Positions 23,160 to 31,539 of a stretch of DNA of 34,723 nucleotides are shown piece by piece. The position numbers and the translations under genes are program-made. Source of the DNA: Opitutales bacterium (GTDB lineage Bacteria > Verrucomicrobiota > Verrucomicrobiia > Opitutales > Seribacteraceae); contig JAQXCL010000155.1 of the NCBI GenBank assembly GCA_029251885.1, positions 1-34,723 of the forward strand, in the 5' to 3' direction. The first letter of the stretch is position 1; each line of letters opens with the position of its first letter. The notes beneath the pieces were generated by a model. The model worked only from the letters and a program-made list of their open reading frames with translations. It was not told where the DNA came from and did not search any database.

Positions 23160-26147
23160 ATGAACACCCAAGCCGTTCTCGCCGTATTTAAACGCAATCT
23201 GGCCGCATATTTTGGCAGTCCCAGCGGATATGTTTTTATCTGTGCCTTTCTTTTATCCAGTGGTTTAGCCGCTTTTTGGCCTCAGGAGTTTTTTGACTCC
23301 AACCTGGCAAACCTTGATCAATTAAACCGTTATCTCCCCCTCATCCTTTTAGGCTTCATACCCGCCATTACCATGAGTATTTGGGCAGACGAGAAGCGAC
23401 AAGGCACTGATGAACTTCTGCTCACATTGCCAGGAAGTGATTTTGATGTGGTCATTGGTAAGTACCTCGGAGCCGTTGCCATTTTCTCAGTCTCTCTCGT
23501 TATCTCACTGATCGCTAATTACTATGTACTTAGCCAGTTAGGCAACCCGGACTTTGGGCTTTTGGTCTCCACCTATTTGGGATATTGGTTTGTCGGACTT
23601 AGCATGATTGCGATCGGAATGGTCGCTTCTTTCCTCACCGCTAATCTCACTGTAGCTTTTGTTTTGGGTGTAGCCTTCAATTCCCCCCTCGCCTTGTTGC
23701 AGGATTCGGAATGGGCAATTGCGGCAAACTTTCTCGATTTCAGCCGTGGAACAATCAGTACATCGGGTATGATTTTCTTTATCGGTTTGGCCGTGACCAT
23801 GCTCTACCTATCTTCTATTTTGATTGGACGCAGGCACTGGGTTGGCAGTCCCCAAGGGAAGAATAAACTTTTTCACTTCTCTATCCGAGTGGTCGCTACC
23901 TTGGTTACCGCTTTTGCCCTAACTCAATATTTCCGAAATCATGATATTGTAAGACTGGACGCAACTGCAGAACAGTTAAGTAGTTTGTCCGAAGGTTCCA
24001 TTGATTTGCTGGGTCAATTAAACAGTCAGGTGGAAATCGATGCATTTATTTCCCCAACCGACTCGATTCCTGAACAATATGTACAGACTCGAATCAATTT
24101 GTTGACCGCACTTCGGGAAATTGACCGCGAGACCAAACTGGTCTCAGTCAAGATACATGTGATTACTCCCGAAGATAATGCATCAGCCACTGCAGAAAAA
24201 TACGGCGTGATAAATCAAAACGGAGTTACCCCACCCCTTTTTGTTATGGAGGGTGGACGTATGGTGCCTTGGCAAAAGGATTTATACATGGGAATCGTAT
24301 GCAAGGGTGACAAAGGTCAACAAACTATCCCGTTCCTCTTTAAGGGCTTACCAGTTGAATACGAGATTGTTCGGACCATCAATTCAGTTAGCGGATCACA
24401 CAAGAAAAAAACCCTCGGAGTTTTTGCCACCGATGCCCCTGTACTTGGTACGGCAGGTATGGGAATTATGGGATTTAACCTGGGAGGAGGCACTCCAGCT
24501 TGGGAATTTTTTACCGAACTTAACAAACAGTACGATGTTCAAGAGGTTACCGGTGGAGAACTTTCTCCGGAAGATTACGACGCCTTGGTTGTGGTCCAAC
24601 CAAGTACTTTGGACAATGAGAAAATGGACGATTTGGTAGCCGCGATTAAGTCGGGTATACCCACTGCCATTTTTGAAGATCCTCTCCCCTTAATTCAAGG
24701 AAGTGTTACCGGAACTTACGAACCACGCCGTAACAATAACAGCGGACCAGACCAGGGAGGAAGTGCTCCAGAAAAAGGTGATCTGAAAAAATTATGGGAT
24801 CTATTACAGGTAAACTTCAACCTCGACCCGTTTGAAAGGTTAGAAAAGATTCAGACCGAGCTGAGCAGCTTAAAACAAAATGCCATAAGAACATTGGCCC
24901 CGGTTCGTGATCGCTTTCCTGAGGTACGTACTTTCTTTTTAAACTTGGACAACTTGATCAAGAAAGCATCGGAGTATGAAGCAAGGTTGAAATCTAATTC
25001 CTCTCTTTCGCAAAATGACTGGAATAGCTTGAAGCTAAGTTCCCTACGCACGGTTTTCGAAAAGATGGATAGCAATCATCCGATTCGCAATTTTGTAGAG
25101 CAACGATTGCTTTCCGATTTGGATACCAAACTCGGGGGCTTACAGGAACGCATATTACGGGATCCATACAATCCATTCCCCAAGATTCAACGTTCGGAAA
25201 ATTTTCCGGATGAGTTTGTATATGTTGGTGGATTGCCCAACTCCTTCCACTCCGACCCGATTACATCTGAATTACAATATTGCCTATTCACCTGTCCTGG
25301 CACCCTCTACCCCAAACCTGCATCTAGCCTCGATTTTCAACCCTTACTAAGAACACGCGGAGGAGCTCTTGCGGGAACCACAAGTTTAGAAACTTTTTGG
25401 ACAGGTGGAGTGTTCGGAACACCTCGTAGGTTCAATCCAGATCGTACCGAATATCCAGGATCTGGTGCTCAGGAAATTATTGCCGCATCAATCTCTGGAA
25501 GTGTTGAAGATGGTAATCAGACCAACCAGATCAATGTTATCTTGGTCGCCGACGTGGACATGCTTGCAGATCCCTTCTTCAATATTCGTAGCCGCGGCCC
25601 AGAGTCAGACTTTCCCCTAGATGTCGACAATGTTACACTAGCTCTTAATTTAATCGACGATTTATCGGGCGAAGGGAGCCTGCTAGAAATTCGTAACCGA
25701 AGAAGATTGCACCGTACACTCGAAGAATTTGAAAAGAGCATTGAGGAAGCAAGGGAAGTTGCCTCGCGTAACATTCAGGAGGCTGAAAGTTCAATTCAAG
25801 CTATCCTTCAGGATGAAAACCGTAAACTCAACGAGGCACTTGCAGATGTGCAAAACAATCAAGGTTCGATGACACAGAGTCAATTCATGCAAGTCTTGCA
25901 GACCGAAGCAGCGAAATTACAAAAGAATATGGCTAAGCGTGAACGGGAACTGCGCCAAACCACCAATGTGAAGATTAAAGATGCGGAGAGAAAAAGAGAC
26001 CGTGAAATCCGGGAAAAGCAAAGGAGTATACAAAGGCTTTCAGTCTTTATCCCCCCCCTCCCCCTTCTCTTAATTGCCATCTTTGTCTTTTATAGAAAAC
26101 GACGGACAGAAATCCAGGGAACCGTAGATTCTCGGGTGCGTTCCTAA
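23160..26147 (+). CDS. ABC-2 permease fused to GldG-like auxiliary protein (GldF-GldG fusion)
   Basis: This 995-aa protein joins two usually separate subunits. Residues 1 to about 225 form a six-segment ABC-2 permease (AVFKRNLAAYFGSPSGYVFI, YLPLILLGFIPAITMSIWADEKRQGTDELLLTLP, LVISLIANYYVLSQLG and so on). After another membrane segment (VVATLVTAFALTQYF) comes the GldG-type region LDATAEQLSSLSEGSIDLLGQLNSQVEIDAFISP with its ABC-transporter auxiliary domain (TLGVFATDAPVLG, EDYDALVVVQPSTL). A long coiled coil rich in Glu, Arg and Lys runs roughly from 850 to 960 (RRLHRTLEEFEKSIEEAREVAS). A final membrane anchor, FIPPLPLLLIAIFVFYRKRR, follows. It is coupled to the ATPase upstream and lies 44 bp before the DUF4340 gene. 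Transport substrate is unknown; the large periplasmic part suggests cell-surface work. Confidence 0.9.
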   Translation: MNTQAVLAVFKRNLAAYFGSPSGYVFICAFLLSSGLAAFWPQEFFDSNLANLDQLNRYLPLILLGFIPAITMSIWADEKRQGTDELLLTLPGSDFDVVIGKYLGAVAIFSVSLVISLIANYYVLSQLGNPDFGLLVSTYLGYWFVGLSMIAIGMVASFLTANLTVAFVLGVAFNSPLALLQDSEWAIAANFLDFSRGTISTSGMIFFIGLAVTMLYLSSILIGRRHWVGSPQGKNKLFHFSIRVVATLVTAFALTQYFRNHDIVRLDATAEQLSSLSEGSIDLLGQLNSQVEIDAFISPTDSIPEQYVQTRINLLTALREIDRETKLVSVKIHVITPEDNASATAEKYGVINQNGVTPPLFVMEGGRMVPWQKDLYMGIVCKGDKGQQTIPFLFKGLPVEYEIVRTINSVSGSHKKKTLGVFATDAPVLGTAGMGIMGFNLGGGTPAWEFFTELNKQYDVQEVTGGELSPEDYDALVVVQPSTLDNEKMDDLVAAIKSGIPTAIFEDPLPLIQGSVTGTYEPRRNNNSGPDQGGSAPEKGDLKKLWDLLQVNFNLDPFERLEKIQTELSSLKQNAIRTLAPVRDRFPEVRTFFLNLDNLIKKASEYEARLKSNSSLSQNDWNSLKLSSLRTVFEKMDSNHPIRNFVEQRLLSDLDTKLGGLQERILRDPYNPFPKIQRSENFPDEFVYVGGLPNSFHSDPITSELQYCLFTCPGTLYPKPASSLDFQPLLRTRGGALAGTTSLETFWTGGVFGTPRRFNPDRTEYPGSGAQEIIAASISGSVEDGNQTNQINVILVADVDMLADPFFNIRSRGPESDFPLDVDNVTLALNLIDDLSGEGSLLEIRNRRRLHRTLEEFEKSIEEAREVASRNIQEAESSIQAILQDENRKLNEALADVQNNQGSMTQSQFMQVLQTEAAKLQKNMAKRERELRQTTNVKIKDAERKRDREIREKQRSIQRLSVFIPPLPLLLIAIFVFYRKRRTEIQGTVDSRVRS

Positions 26148-26191
26148 AAGCTCACTCTGAATTGCATTTAACCTTTCTCGATTAATAAGTA

Positions 26192-28111
26192 ATGAAAGAA
26201 AATAAAAAGACCATAACCTTTCTCGGTGCTGCCATCATAGCCGTTGGCATAGCTACTTTTACCTCTCCAACTAAACGGGACCCCTCTGAAAAAGCCAACT
26301 TAATGGGGCAAGCTCTCTTTGAATCCTTTGACGCCCGGGCCGTGACCGGAATTGAAATTGTGGAGGTAGATGAAGAAGACATACAGACCAAATCAATCGA
26401 AGTTACCCAGACAGAAAAGGGATGGTTTATCCGCCGCCCGGGTAAGGCTGATTACCCTGCCAACGCAGATAACCAGTTAAAAGATGTTTCCAGTATGCTC
26501 TTTGATCTACGTATCATTGATCAGGCTGGAGAAGGTGCCGGGGAGCATGCCAAGTTTGGCGTCCTCAACCCAAGTAAAGCCGAAGCCACAGAATCGGGGA
26601 TTGGCCGACTTATTCATTTAAAGAACAGTTCGGGTTCTAACCTTGCGAGTTTGATTATCGGTGAAGAGGTAGATGGTCTGCCCAGCACTTATTATGTGCG
26701 CAAACCAGATCAAAACGCAGTATACCGGGTGGAAGTTAGCAATGCTCGAGATGTTTCCTCAAAATTTGTGGACTGGGTGGAACAAGACTTTCTTGATCTC
26801 GATAAGAGCAAGGTCAAACAAGTGACCCTAGACAATTATGATGTTAACCTAGCACAGGGAAAAATCAACCGTACCAATAATCCATTTGTTTTGAATATTG
26901 CAGATTCTAAGTGGAGTTTGCCTGGGGGTAACCTTAAGGACAATGAAGAGCTTGATAAGGAAATTCTTGATGCACTGAAAGATGCTCTCGACGATCTTGA
27001 AATCATTGATGTCGAAAGAAAACCCGAAATTTTGGTCAAAAACCTGAAACAAGGAAAAGAGTTTTTCAGCAATCTTAGGGATGCAAATAATCAAGCGGTT
27101 GTTCAAGCACTTCAACAAAAGGGATTTTACACCATTGCTGCCAAAGATGCATCCGGACAGACCGTACCCAAGGTAGTTTCCAACAAGGGTGCGGTTTTGG
27201 TTGGGATGGAAAGTGGTGTGGAGTATGTTCTACGATTTGGAGATATTTACAGGGGGTCTGAAGACGATGAAAACTCAAGCGGAGACAGTCGCTACATATA
27301 TGCATTCGCTCGAGTCAACGAATCCCTGTTAACTACACCAGAACTCGCCCCAGTCCCAAGTGTATCACCTCAAGGATCTAAAGGACCAGAGGGGGAAAAA
27401 GGTCCCATCGCCAAGCCTGGTTCTCCTCCCGACTTCACTCCTCCAACTGCACCACCACAAGCTACCCCTCCCCCGCCACCAGCCAAACCTAATGGAGCTA
27501 ATAAGAAAGCGAACAAGATAGAAAAGAAAACGGACACAGACCAGTCTGCCGAGAAAGCGAAAAAAGATGCCGAAAAAGAAGCTAAAATTGCTCAAATCCA
27601 AGCCTCTAACGCCCGTATACAAGCGGAGTACAATGGAAAAATCAGTAGTGCCCGCCAAAGAGTAAAGGAAATCAATGAAAACCTGGCCGGCTGGTATTAT
27701 GTAATATCAAATGATATTTATGAAAAAATTCGCTTGGAGCGGAATTCCTTTGTTATGAGCAAAGACAATCCCGTAGTTGAAATGCCGGACGAAATCTCCG
27801 CCTCTCATATCCTCATTTCTTATAAGGGTGCGGACCGGGCTGACTCTGAAATTTCCCGTGCAAAACAAGTTGCCAAGAAAGAAGCCAGTCGTATTCGCGG
27901 TTTAATTATAAATGGTGGTAAAGATTTTGCGGATATGGCAAAGAAACATTCAGATGGCCCCTCCGGCCCCAAAGGCGGTGACTTGGGCAGTTTTAAATTT
28001 GAAGTCATGGCCCAACCCTTTTCAGAAGCTGCTTTTAATCTAAATATTGATGAAGTTTCTGAAGTTGTGGAGACAGGCTTTGGATTTCACATCATCAAGC
28101 GTACTCAATAA
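26192..28111 (+). CDS. DUF4340 protein fused to C-terminal parvulin (PPIC) prolyl isomerase
   Basis: This 639-aa protein has an N-terminal membrane anchor (TITFLGAAIIAVGIATF) and a DUF4340 region of about 40-380 (FESFDARAVTGIEIVE, TEKGWFIRRPGKADYPA, FGVLNPSKA), as expected after GldG genes. A linker follows at about 385-500: GSKGPEGEKGPIAKPG, a proline run (TPPPPPAKP) and a charged coiled coil (AEKAKKDAEKEAKIAQIQ). WYYVISNDIYEKIRLERNSFV then resembles a returning DUF4340 tail, so the linker appears inserted into that domain. Residues 533-639 are a parvulin domain: ISASHILISYKG, FADMAKKHSDGPSGPKGGDLGSF and VVETGFGFHIIKRT, reaching the very end. It is in the ABC-GldFG operon. The isomerase may help fold the exported or surface substrate of the transporter; that is inference. 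Confidence 0.9.
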   Translation: MKENKKTITFLGAAIIAVGIATFTSPTKRDPSEKANLMGQALFESFDARAVTGIEIVEVDEEDIQTKSIEVTQTEKGWFIRRPGKADYPANADNQLKDVSSMLFDLRIIDQAGEGAGEHAKFGVLNPSKAEATESGIGRLIHLKNSSGSNLASLIIGEEVDGLPSTYYVRKPDQNAVYRVEVSNARDVSSKFVDWVEQDFLDLDKSKVKQVTLDNYDVNLAQGKINRTNNPFVLNIADSKWSLPGGNLKDNEELDKEILDALKDALDDLEIIDVERKPEILVKNLKQGKEFFSNLRDANNQAVVQALQQKGFYTIAAKDASGQTVPKVVSNKGAVLVGMESGVEYVLRFGDIYRGSEDDENSSGDSRYIYAFARVNESLLTTPELAPVPSVSPQGSKGPEGEKGPIAKPGSPPDFTPPTAPPQATPPPPPAKPNGANKKANKIEKKTDTDQSAEKAKKDAEKEAKIAQIQASNARIQAEYNGKISSARQRVKEINENLAGWYYVISNDIYEKIRLERNSFVMSKDNPVVEMPDEISASHILISYKGADRADSEISRAKQVAKKEASRIRGLIINGGKDFADMAKKHSDGPSGPKGGDLGSFKFEVMAQPFSEAAFNLNIDEVSEVVETGFGFHIIKRTQ

Positions 28112-28133
28112 CCAATACAGCCTCCACTAGAAT

Positions 28134-28161
28134 ATCCTCAGTTTATGCTTTGAGGATTTTA
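28134..28161 (+). terminator. Probable intrinsic terminator of the ABC-DUF4340 operon
   Basis: ATCCTCA (28134-28140) pairs with TGAGGAT (28151-28157) around a 10-nt loop, and TTTTA follows. It lies 23 bp past the DUF4340 stop and before the PLP-enzyme gene, separating the two. The stem is short and the U tract modest. Confidence 0.6.
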
Positions 28162-28183
28162 TCAGTATACCTAAGATAACTTG

Positions 28184-29380
28184 ATGGGTAAGATTTTTTC
28201 TAAGAAAAAAAACACTGGTATATGGAATCGAATCCGATCTGATGACTCTACCCGACTGCGTCTAAAGTATGATGCATATTATCACATATTTGATGATCAA
28301 ACTGGTACCCGTGTAACAAAAGACGGGAAAGAATATGTCATGCTATCAAGCAACGACTACCTTGGTCTTTCTCAACACCCAAAAATCAAAGAAGCAGGTA
28401 TTCAAGCTCTGCAAAAATGGGGAAGCAGCACCACTGGTGCCCGCTTGGCCAATGGAGGTAGAATTTTCCATCGGGCTTTAGAAGAAGATCTAGCTGATTT
28501 CCTAGGCATGGAAGCCTGTCATGTATTTTCAGCTGGATATCTCGCTTGTGCGTCTGCCATAACTGGATTCGTTGATCGTAAAGATTTAGTATTTGCCGAT
28601 AAAAACCTTCATTCCTCCTTATGGAGTGGGATCAAATTAAGTGGGGCAAAGTGCGAAAGATTCGCCCACAATCACCCTGAGCACCTTCGAGAAATTCTTT
28701 CACATGAAGATCCTAAGACAAACAAAGCCATGGTTGTGGAAGGGATCTATTCAATGGAAGGGCATATCGCCCGCCTGCCAGAATTAATCGAAGTAGCCAA
28801 GGAATTTAATACTTTTTTTATTCTGGATGACGCTCACGGGATTGGAGTTTTAGGAGATGATGGCAGAGGGACTGCTAATCATTTTGATCTTACTGATCAG
28901 ATCGATGTGATATGTGGTAGTTTTTCAAAATCCTTCTCGGGCATGGGTGGATTTGTTTGTGCAAGTAAGGAAGCAATTGACTATATGCGTAGTCATTCAA
29001 AACAAACTATTTTCTCAGCTGCTCTATCTCCTGTATCCACCGCCTGTGCCCACGCAGCATTGGGTATCATCCGTTCGGAACCCGAACACAGAAAAAAGTT
29101 GGAAGCCAACCTTTCACGTTATCGAAAGTTGCTTGATGAACTAAACCTGGATACTTGGAATAGCGAGTCCCCGGCAGTTCCCATTGTTTTGGGTAAGAAG
29201 GAAAAGGTATACTATTTCTGGAAGGCTTTATTGGAAAAGGGAGTTTATGCCATCATTTCTGTTGCCCCTGGAGTACCTCCCGGAAAAGACCTAATTCGTA
29301 CGGCAATATCTGCCGCACACACTGATGAGGATTTCGATCTTATCGAAGAGGCATTCCGCTACGCAGTTACCAAAATTTAA
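28184..29380 (+). CDS. Alpha-oxoamine synthase-like PLP enzyme (KBL/BioF/SPT family)
   Basis: Enzymes of this family condense an amino acid with an acyl-CoA or acyl-ACP and lose CO2, for example BioF, Kbl and serine palmitoyltransferase. Visible motifs are MLSSNDYLGLSQHP, WGSSTTGARLANGG, EGIYSMEGHIARLPEL, ILDDAHGIGVLGDDGRG and the PLP lysine K249 in GSFSKSFSGMGGF. The ORF track starts at TTG 28181; the ATG at 28184 gives 398 aa, the usual length. Neither biotin genes nor threonine dehydrogenase is adjacent. It converges with an operon encoding a fused carrier protein/dehydratase and two glycosyltransferases, so a sphingoid-base-like or other acyl-amino product is possible. I cannot assign substrate from sequence. 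2-amino-3-ketobutyrate CoA ligase is the main alternative. Confidence 0.85.
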   Translation: MGKIFSKKKNTGIWNRIRSDDSTRLRLKYDAYYHIFDDQTGTRVTKDGKEYVMLSSNDYLGLSQHPKIKEAGIQALQKWGSSTTGARLANGGRIFHRALEEDLADFLGMEACHVFSAGYLACASAITGFVDRKDLVFADKNLHSSLWSGIKLSGAKCERFAHNHPEHLREILSHEDPKTNKAMVVEGIYSMEGHIARLPELIEVAKEFNTFFILDDAHGIGVLGDDGRGTANHFDLTDQIDVICGSFSKSFSGMGGFVCASKEAIDYMRSHSKQTIFSAALSPVSTACAHAALGIIRSEPEHRKKLEANLSRYRKLLDELNLDTWNSESPAVPIVLGKKEKVYYFWKALLEKGVYAIISVAPGVPPGKDLIRTAISAAHTDEDFDLIEEAFRYAVTKI

Positions 29381-29396
29381 CTTATTTTATCGAGTA

Positions 29397-29417
29397 TTGA
29401 ATTCGGTAAAAATTCAA
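29397..29417. terminator. Possible AT-rich hairpin between convergent genes
   Basis: TTGAATT and AATTCAA form perfect 7-bp arms around CGGTAAA, between the ends of the PLP-enzyme gene and the convergent glycosyltransferase, and overlap the latter's stop codon. The arms have little GC and no clear U tract, so terminator function is uncertain. Confidence 0.25.
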
Positions 29418-30286
29418 CGACGTGATAAATTTCTCAATCTGGATATAATCAAGAAGGCATCTAATAATTTTATCATATTTGTACCGAGCGGCTTGAAAAA
29501 AGGCCTATATAAATAAGTGCGTGCATGATCGAACGAATCGTTAAGCGATTCGTTCTCTCGAATGCTTGACCCCCATTTTTTCATTAACAACTCAAAGTTT
29601 TCCTCATTGCGGTCTTTTCTCCCAGTAGTAGCACCCTTGACATGATCAATCACACTGTCATGGACCACAAAGTGAGAAAAACCTTCCCGGTTTAGCCGTA
29701 AGCAAAGGTCAACATCCTCACAACCATTGACAAAACTTTCATCAAATCCTCCATACTCGCGAAATAAAGAACTTTTAATCAGGCAACACGCGGCTGTTAC
29801 CGCACTCCATGACCGCACTTCACCTTTGAAAGGGCGGTGGAAAAAACCTTGTCCATAATGACGGGGATTTCCCAGCGGAGAAAAAACGACACCCATATGA
29901 TCATATCTTCGCGTTCCAGCTAATCGTTGCACATTTCCAACAAATCCAACATTTGATTGGTTTTTAAAAACGGAAAGCATTGGACTTAACCAGTTCCCTG
30001 AAACAAAAGCATCATTATTTAAAAATAAAAGGTATTCACCTTTGGCATTCTCAGCCAACCAATTGTGATTTTTCCCGAACCCAACACTGTGCGAACGATG
30101 AAAAACCCGGTATGGTTCGCCAAGCTTGTCGAGAAACTCCTTCGTTCCATCAACACTGCCATCATTTGCAATCAAAACTTCAAATGAAAACGACTCGTCC
30201 AAGGTGGCTTCCAGTTTGGACAGACATTTTTTGGTAAGTGCCAATTGGTCACGGGCACTTATCAAAATACTAACTTTGGGAATCAT
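29414..30286 (-). CDS. Family 2 glycosyltransferase
   Basis: This 290-aa GT-A-fold enzyme would transfer a sugar from a nucleotide donor. It begins VSILISARDQLALTKKCLSKL, with FEVLIANDGSVDGTKEFL (donor site), the DXD-like metal motif YLLFLNNDAFVSGNWL and GFDESFVNGCEDVDLCLRLNREG, which contains the ED-type catalytic/acceptor motif of rhamnosyl- and similar transferases. No membrane segments are seen, so it is cytosolic or peripheral. Its ATG overlaps the stop of the upstream GT4 gene by four bases. Donor and acceptor are unknown. Confidence 0.9.
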   Translation of the reverse strand: MIPKVSILISARDQLALTKKCLSKLEATLDESFSFEVLIANDGSVDGTKEFLDKLGEPYRVFHRSHSVGFGKNHNWLAENAKGEYLLFLNNDAFVSGNWLSPMLSVFKNQSNVGFVGNVQRLAGTRRYDHMGVVFSPLGNPRHYGQGFFHRPFKGEVRSWSAVTAACCLIKSSLFREYGGFDESFVNGCEDVDLCLRLNREGFSHFVVHDSVIDHVKGATTGRKDRNEENFELLMKKWGSSIRENESLNDSFDHARTYLYRPFFKPLGTNMIKLLDAFLIISRLRNLSRR

Positions 30287-31485
30287 ACAGAGGTTTGATC
30301 AAATGAAGATTTTAACTTTTGACAATTCACTTTTGCCGAAAACTGCTCATTTGCACGGGAAAATGCGCTTTTACGAACCTGAATAAATTTATCGGGATTC
30401 TTATAAAAATCCTCCAACAACACTGACCAATAGCGCGGTTTATAGGGATCAAGAGAATAGCCAGAATCTTGGTCTGTAAAAGCTTCTGAACTCCCAGCAC
30501 GATTTGATGCAAGAATTAATAATCCACATGACATGGCTTCAGGTATTACATTAGGGATACCGTCCCGATCGCCATTGGATGCAATAACGCCCGGAAAAAG
30601 CAAGGCATCGCTTTTACGGTAACATGAGATAATTTTGTCCTCAGGAAAATGCCCATGTAGGCGCACAAAACGATCGAGGTGCGTGCGGGACAGTTCGATC
30701 GTTAATTCTTTTTTCAAGGGACCGTCACCCAAAATATCGAGAGTAAAAGGAACTTTCCGGGCCCTTAGATCTGCCAAGATCTTCAGGAGTAAAAAATACC
30801 CTTTTTTTTCAACTAATCGTCCAACACTCACAAGGCTAAGAGATTCTTTACGAACAAGTGAAAAATCTGTACGAATGGGCATGGGGTTCAAGCTTCGATA
30901 GATGAGAATTAATTGGTTCTGATCAACCCCTACATTTGTTAGTCTTCGAGCAGTTGAAGCTGAAGAAGTTCTTACCGTCACAGCCCGCTTTAGTTTTAAA
31001 CTCAATAACCAGTCTCCTTGATGTCGAAAAACATCATAGGCATGAGCACCCATCGAGTAAGGGACATCGGTAAGTATATGTAAACCAAGTGCAGCTGTGG
31101 CTGGCATGGTTGCCCAGACTGCGTGAATTCGTCGATAGTTTAATCTCTCAAATTTTTTGGCCTCAACCAGTGCATAAGCCAAACCCAAAAAGGTTTCATT
31201 CCAATTTTGAAAATCCGGACAGGCGGAAGACCATAACTGAGTGAGAATATTTTTAAAAGCCTTCGGTTTTCTCCATGCCCAATAAGGAATCCAAACAAGA
31301 AGAAAAAAAAGCCGGAAAATTGAAAAAAGCCTGATATCTCTATGTTCCCAAAAGCATTGACCCTTCCATATGGAAAAAAGATCAGGTGTAAAACCAAGTT
31401 TCTTTAATTCTCTTAACTCTCGACGAACAAAAGTTTCGGTAGGACGAGGAAAAGTGGCGTATAAAAAAGCTGAATCACTCAACAC
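30283..31485 (-). CDS. Family 4 glycosyltransferase (GT-B fold)
   Basis: The N-terminal half, starting LYATFPRPTETFVRRELRELKKLGF, is of the acceptor-binding type seen in colanic-acid-like and exopolysaccharide transferases. The C-terminal half has SLVSVGRLVEKKGYFLLLKIL, DILGDGPLKKEL, and DGIPNVIPEAMSCGLLILAS, where the EX7E motif reads D-x7-E, a common variant. At 400 aa it is of normal length. The start is a GTG at 31485, with a TTG next to it (GTGTTG), so the exact start is uncertain. It sits 54 bp downstream of the carrier-dehydratase gene and overlaps the GT2 gene, in one minus-strand operon. Confidence 0.88.
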   Translation of the reverse strand: MLSDSAFLYATFPRPTETFVRRELRELKKLGFTPDLFSIWKGQCFWEHRDIRLFSIFRLFFLLVWIPYWAWRKPKAFKNILTQLWSSACPDFQNWNETFLGLAYALVEAKKFERLNYRRIHAVWATMPATAALGLHILTDVPYSMGAHAYDVFRHQGDWLLSLKLKRAVTVRTSSASTARRLTNVGVDQNQLILIYRSLNPMPIRTDFSLVRKESLSLVSVGRLVEKKGYFLLLKILADLRARKVPFTLDILGDGPLKKELTIELSRTHLDRFVRLHGHFPEDKIISCYRKSDALLFPGVIASNGDRDGIPNVIPEAMSCGLLILASNRAGSSEAFTDQDSGYSLDPYKPRYWSVLLEDFYKNPDKFIQVRKSAFSRANEQFSAKVNCQKLKSSFDQTSV

Positions 31486-31539
31486 GAAAAACTTTTAATG
31501 CGATAAAACTCTACAGATCAAGGAACTCTTAGTCAAAAG

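Noticed and set aside
27360-27500. Collagen-like GPEGEKGP stretch in the DUF4340 protein
   Set aside because: Only a few G-x-y triplets occur before the Pro run, too few for a collagen-like domain; treated as a linker.
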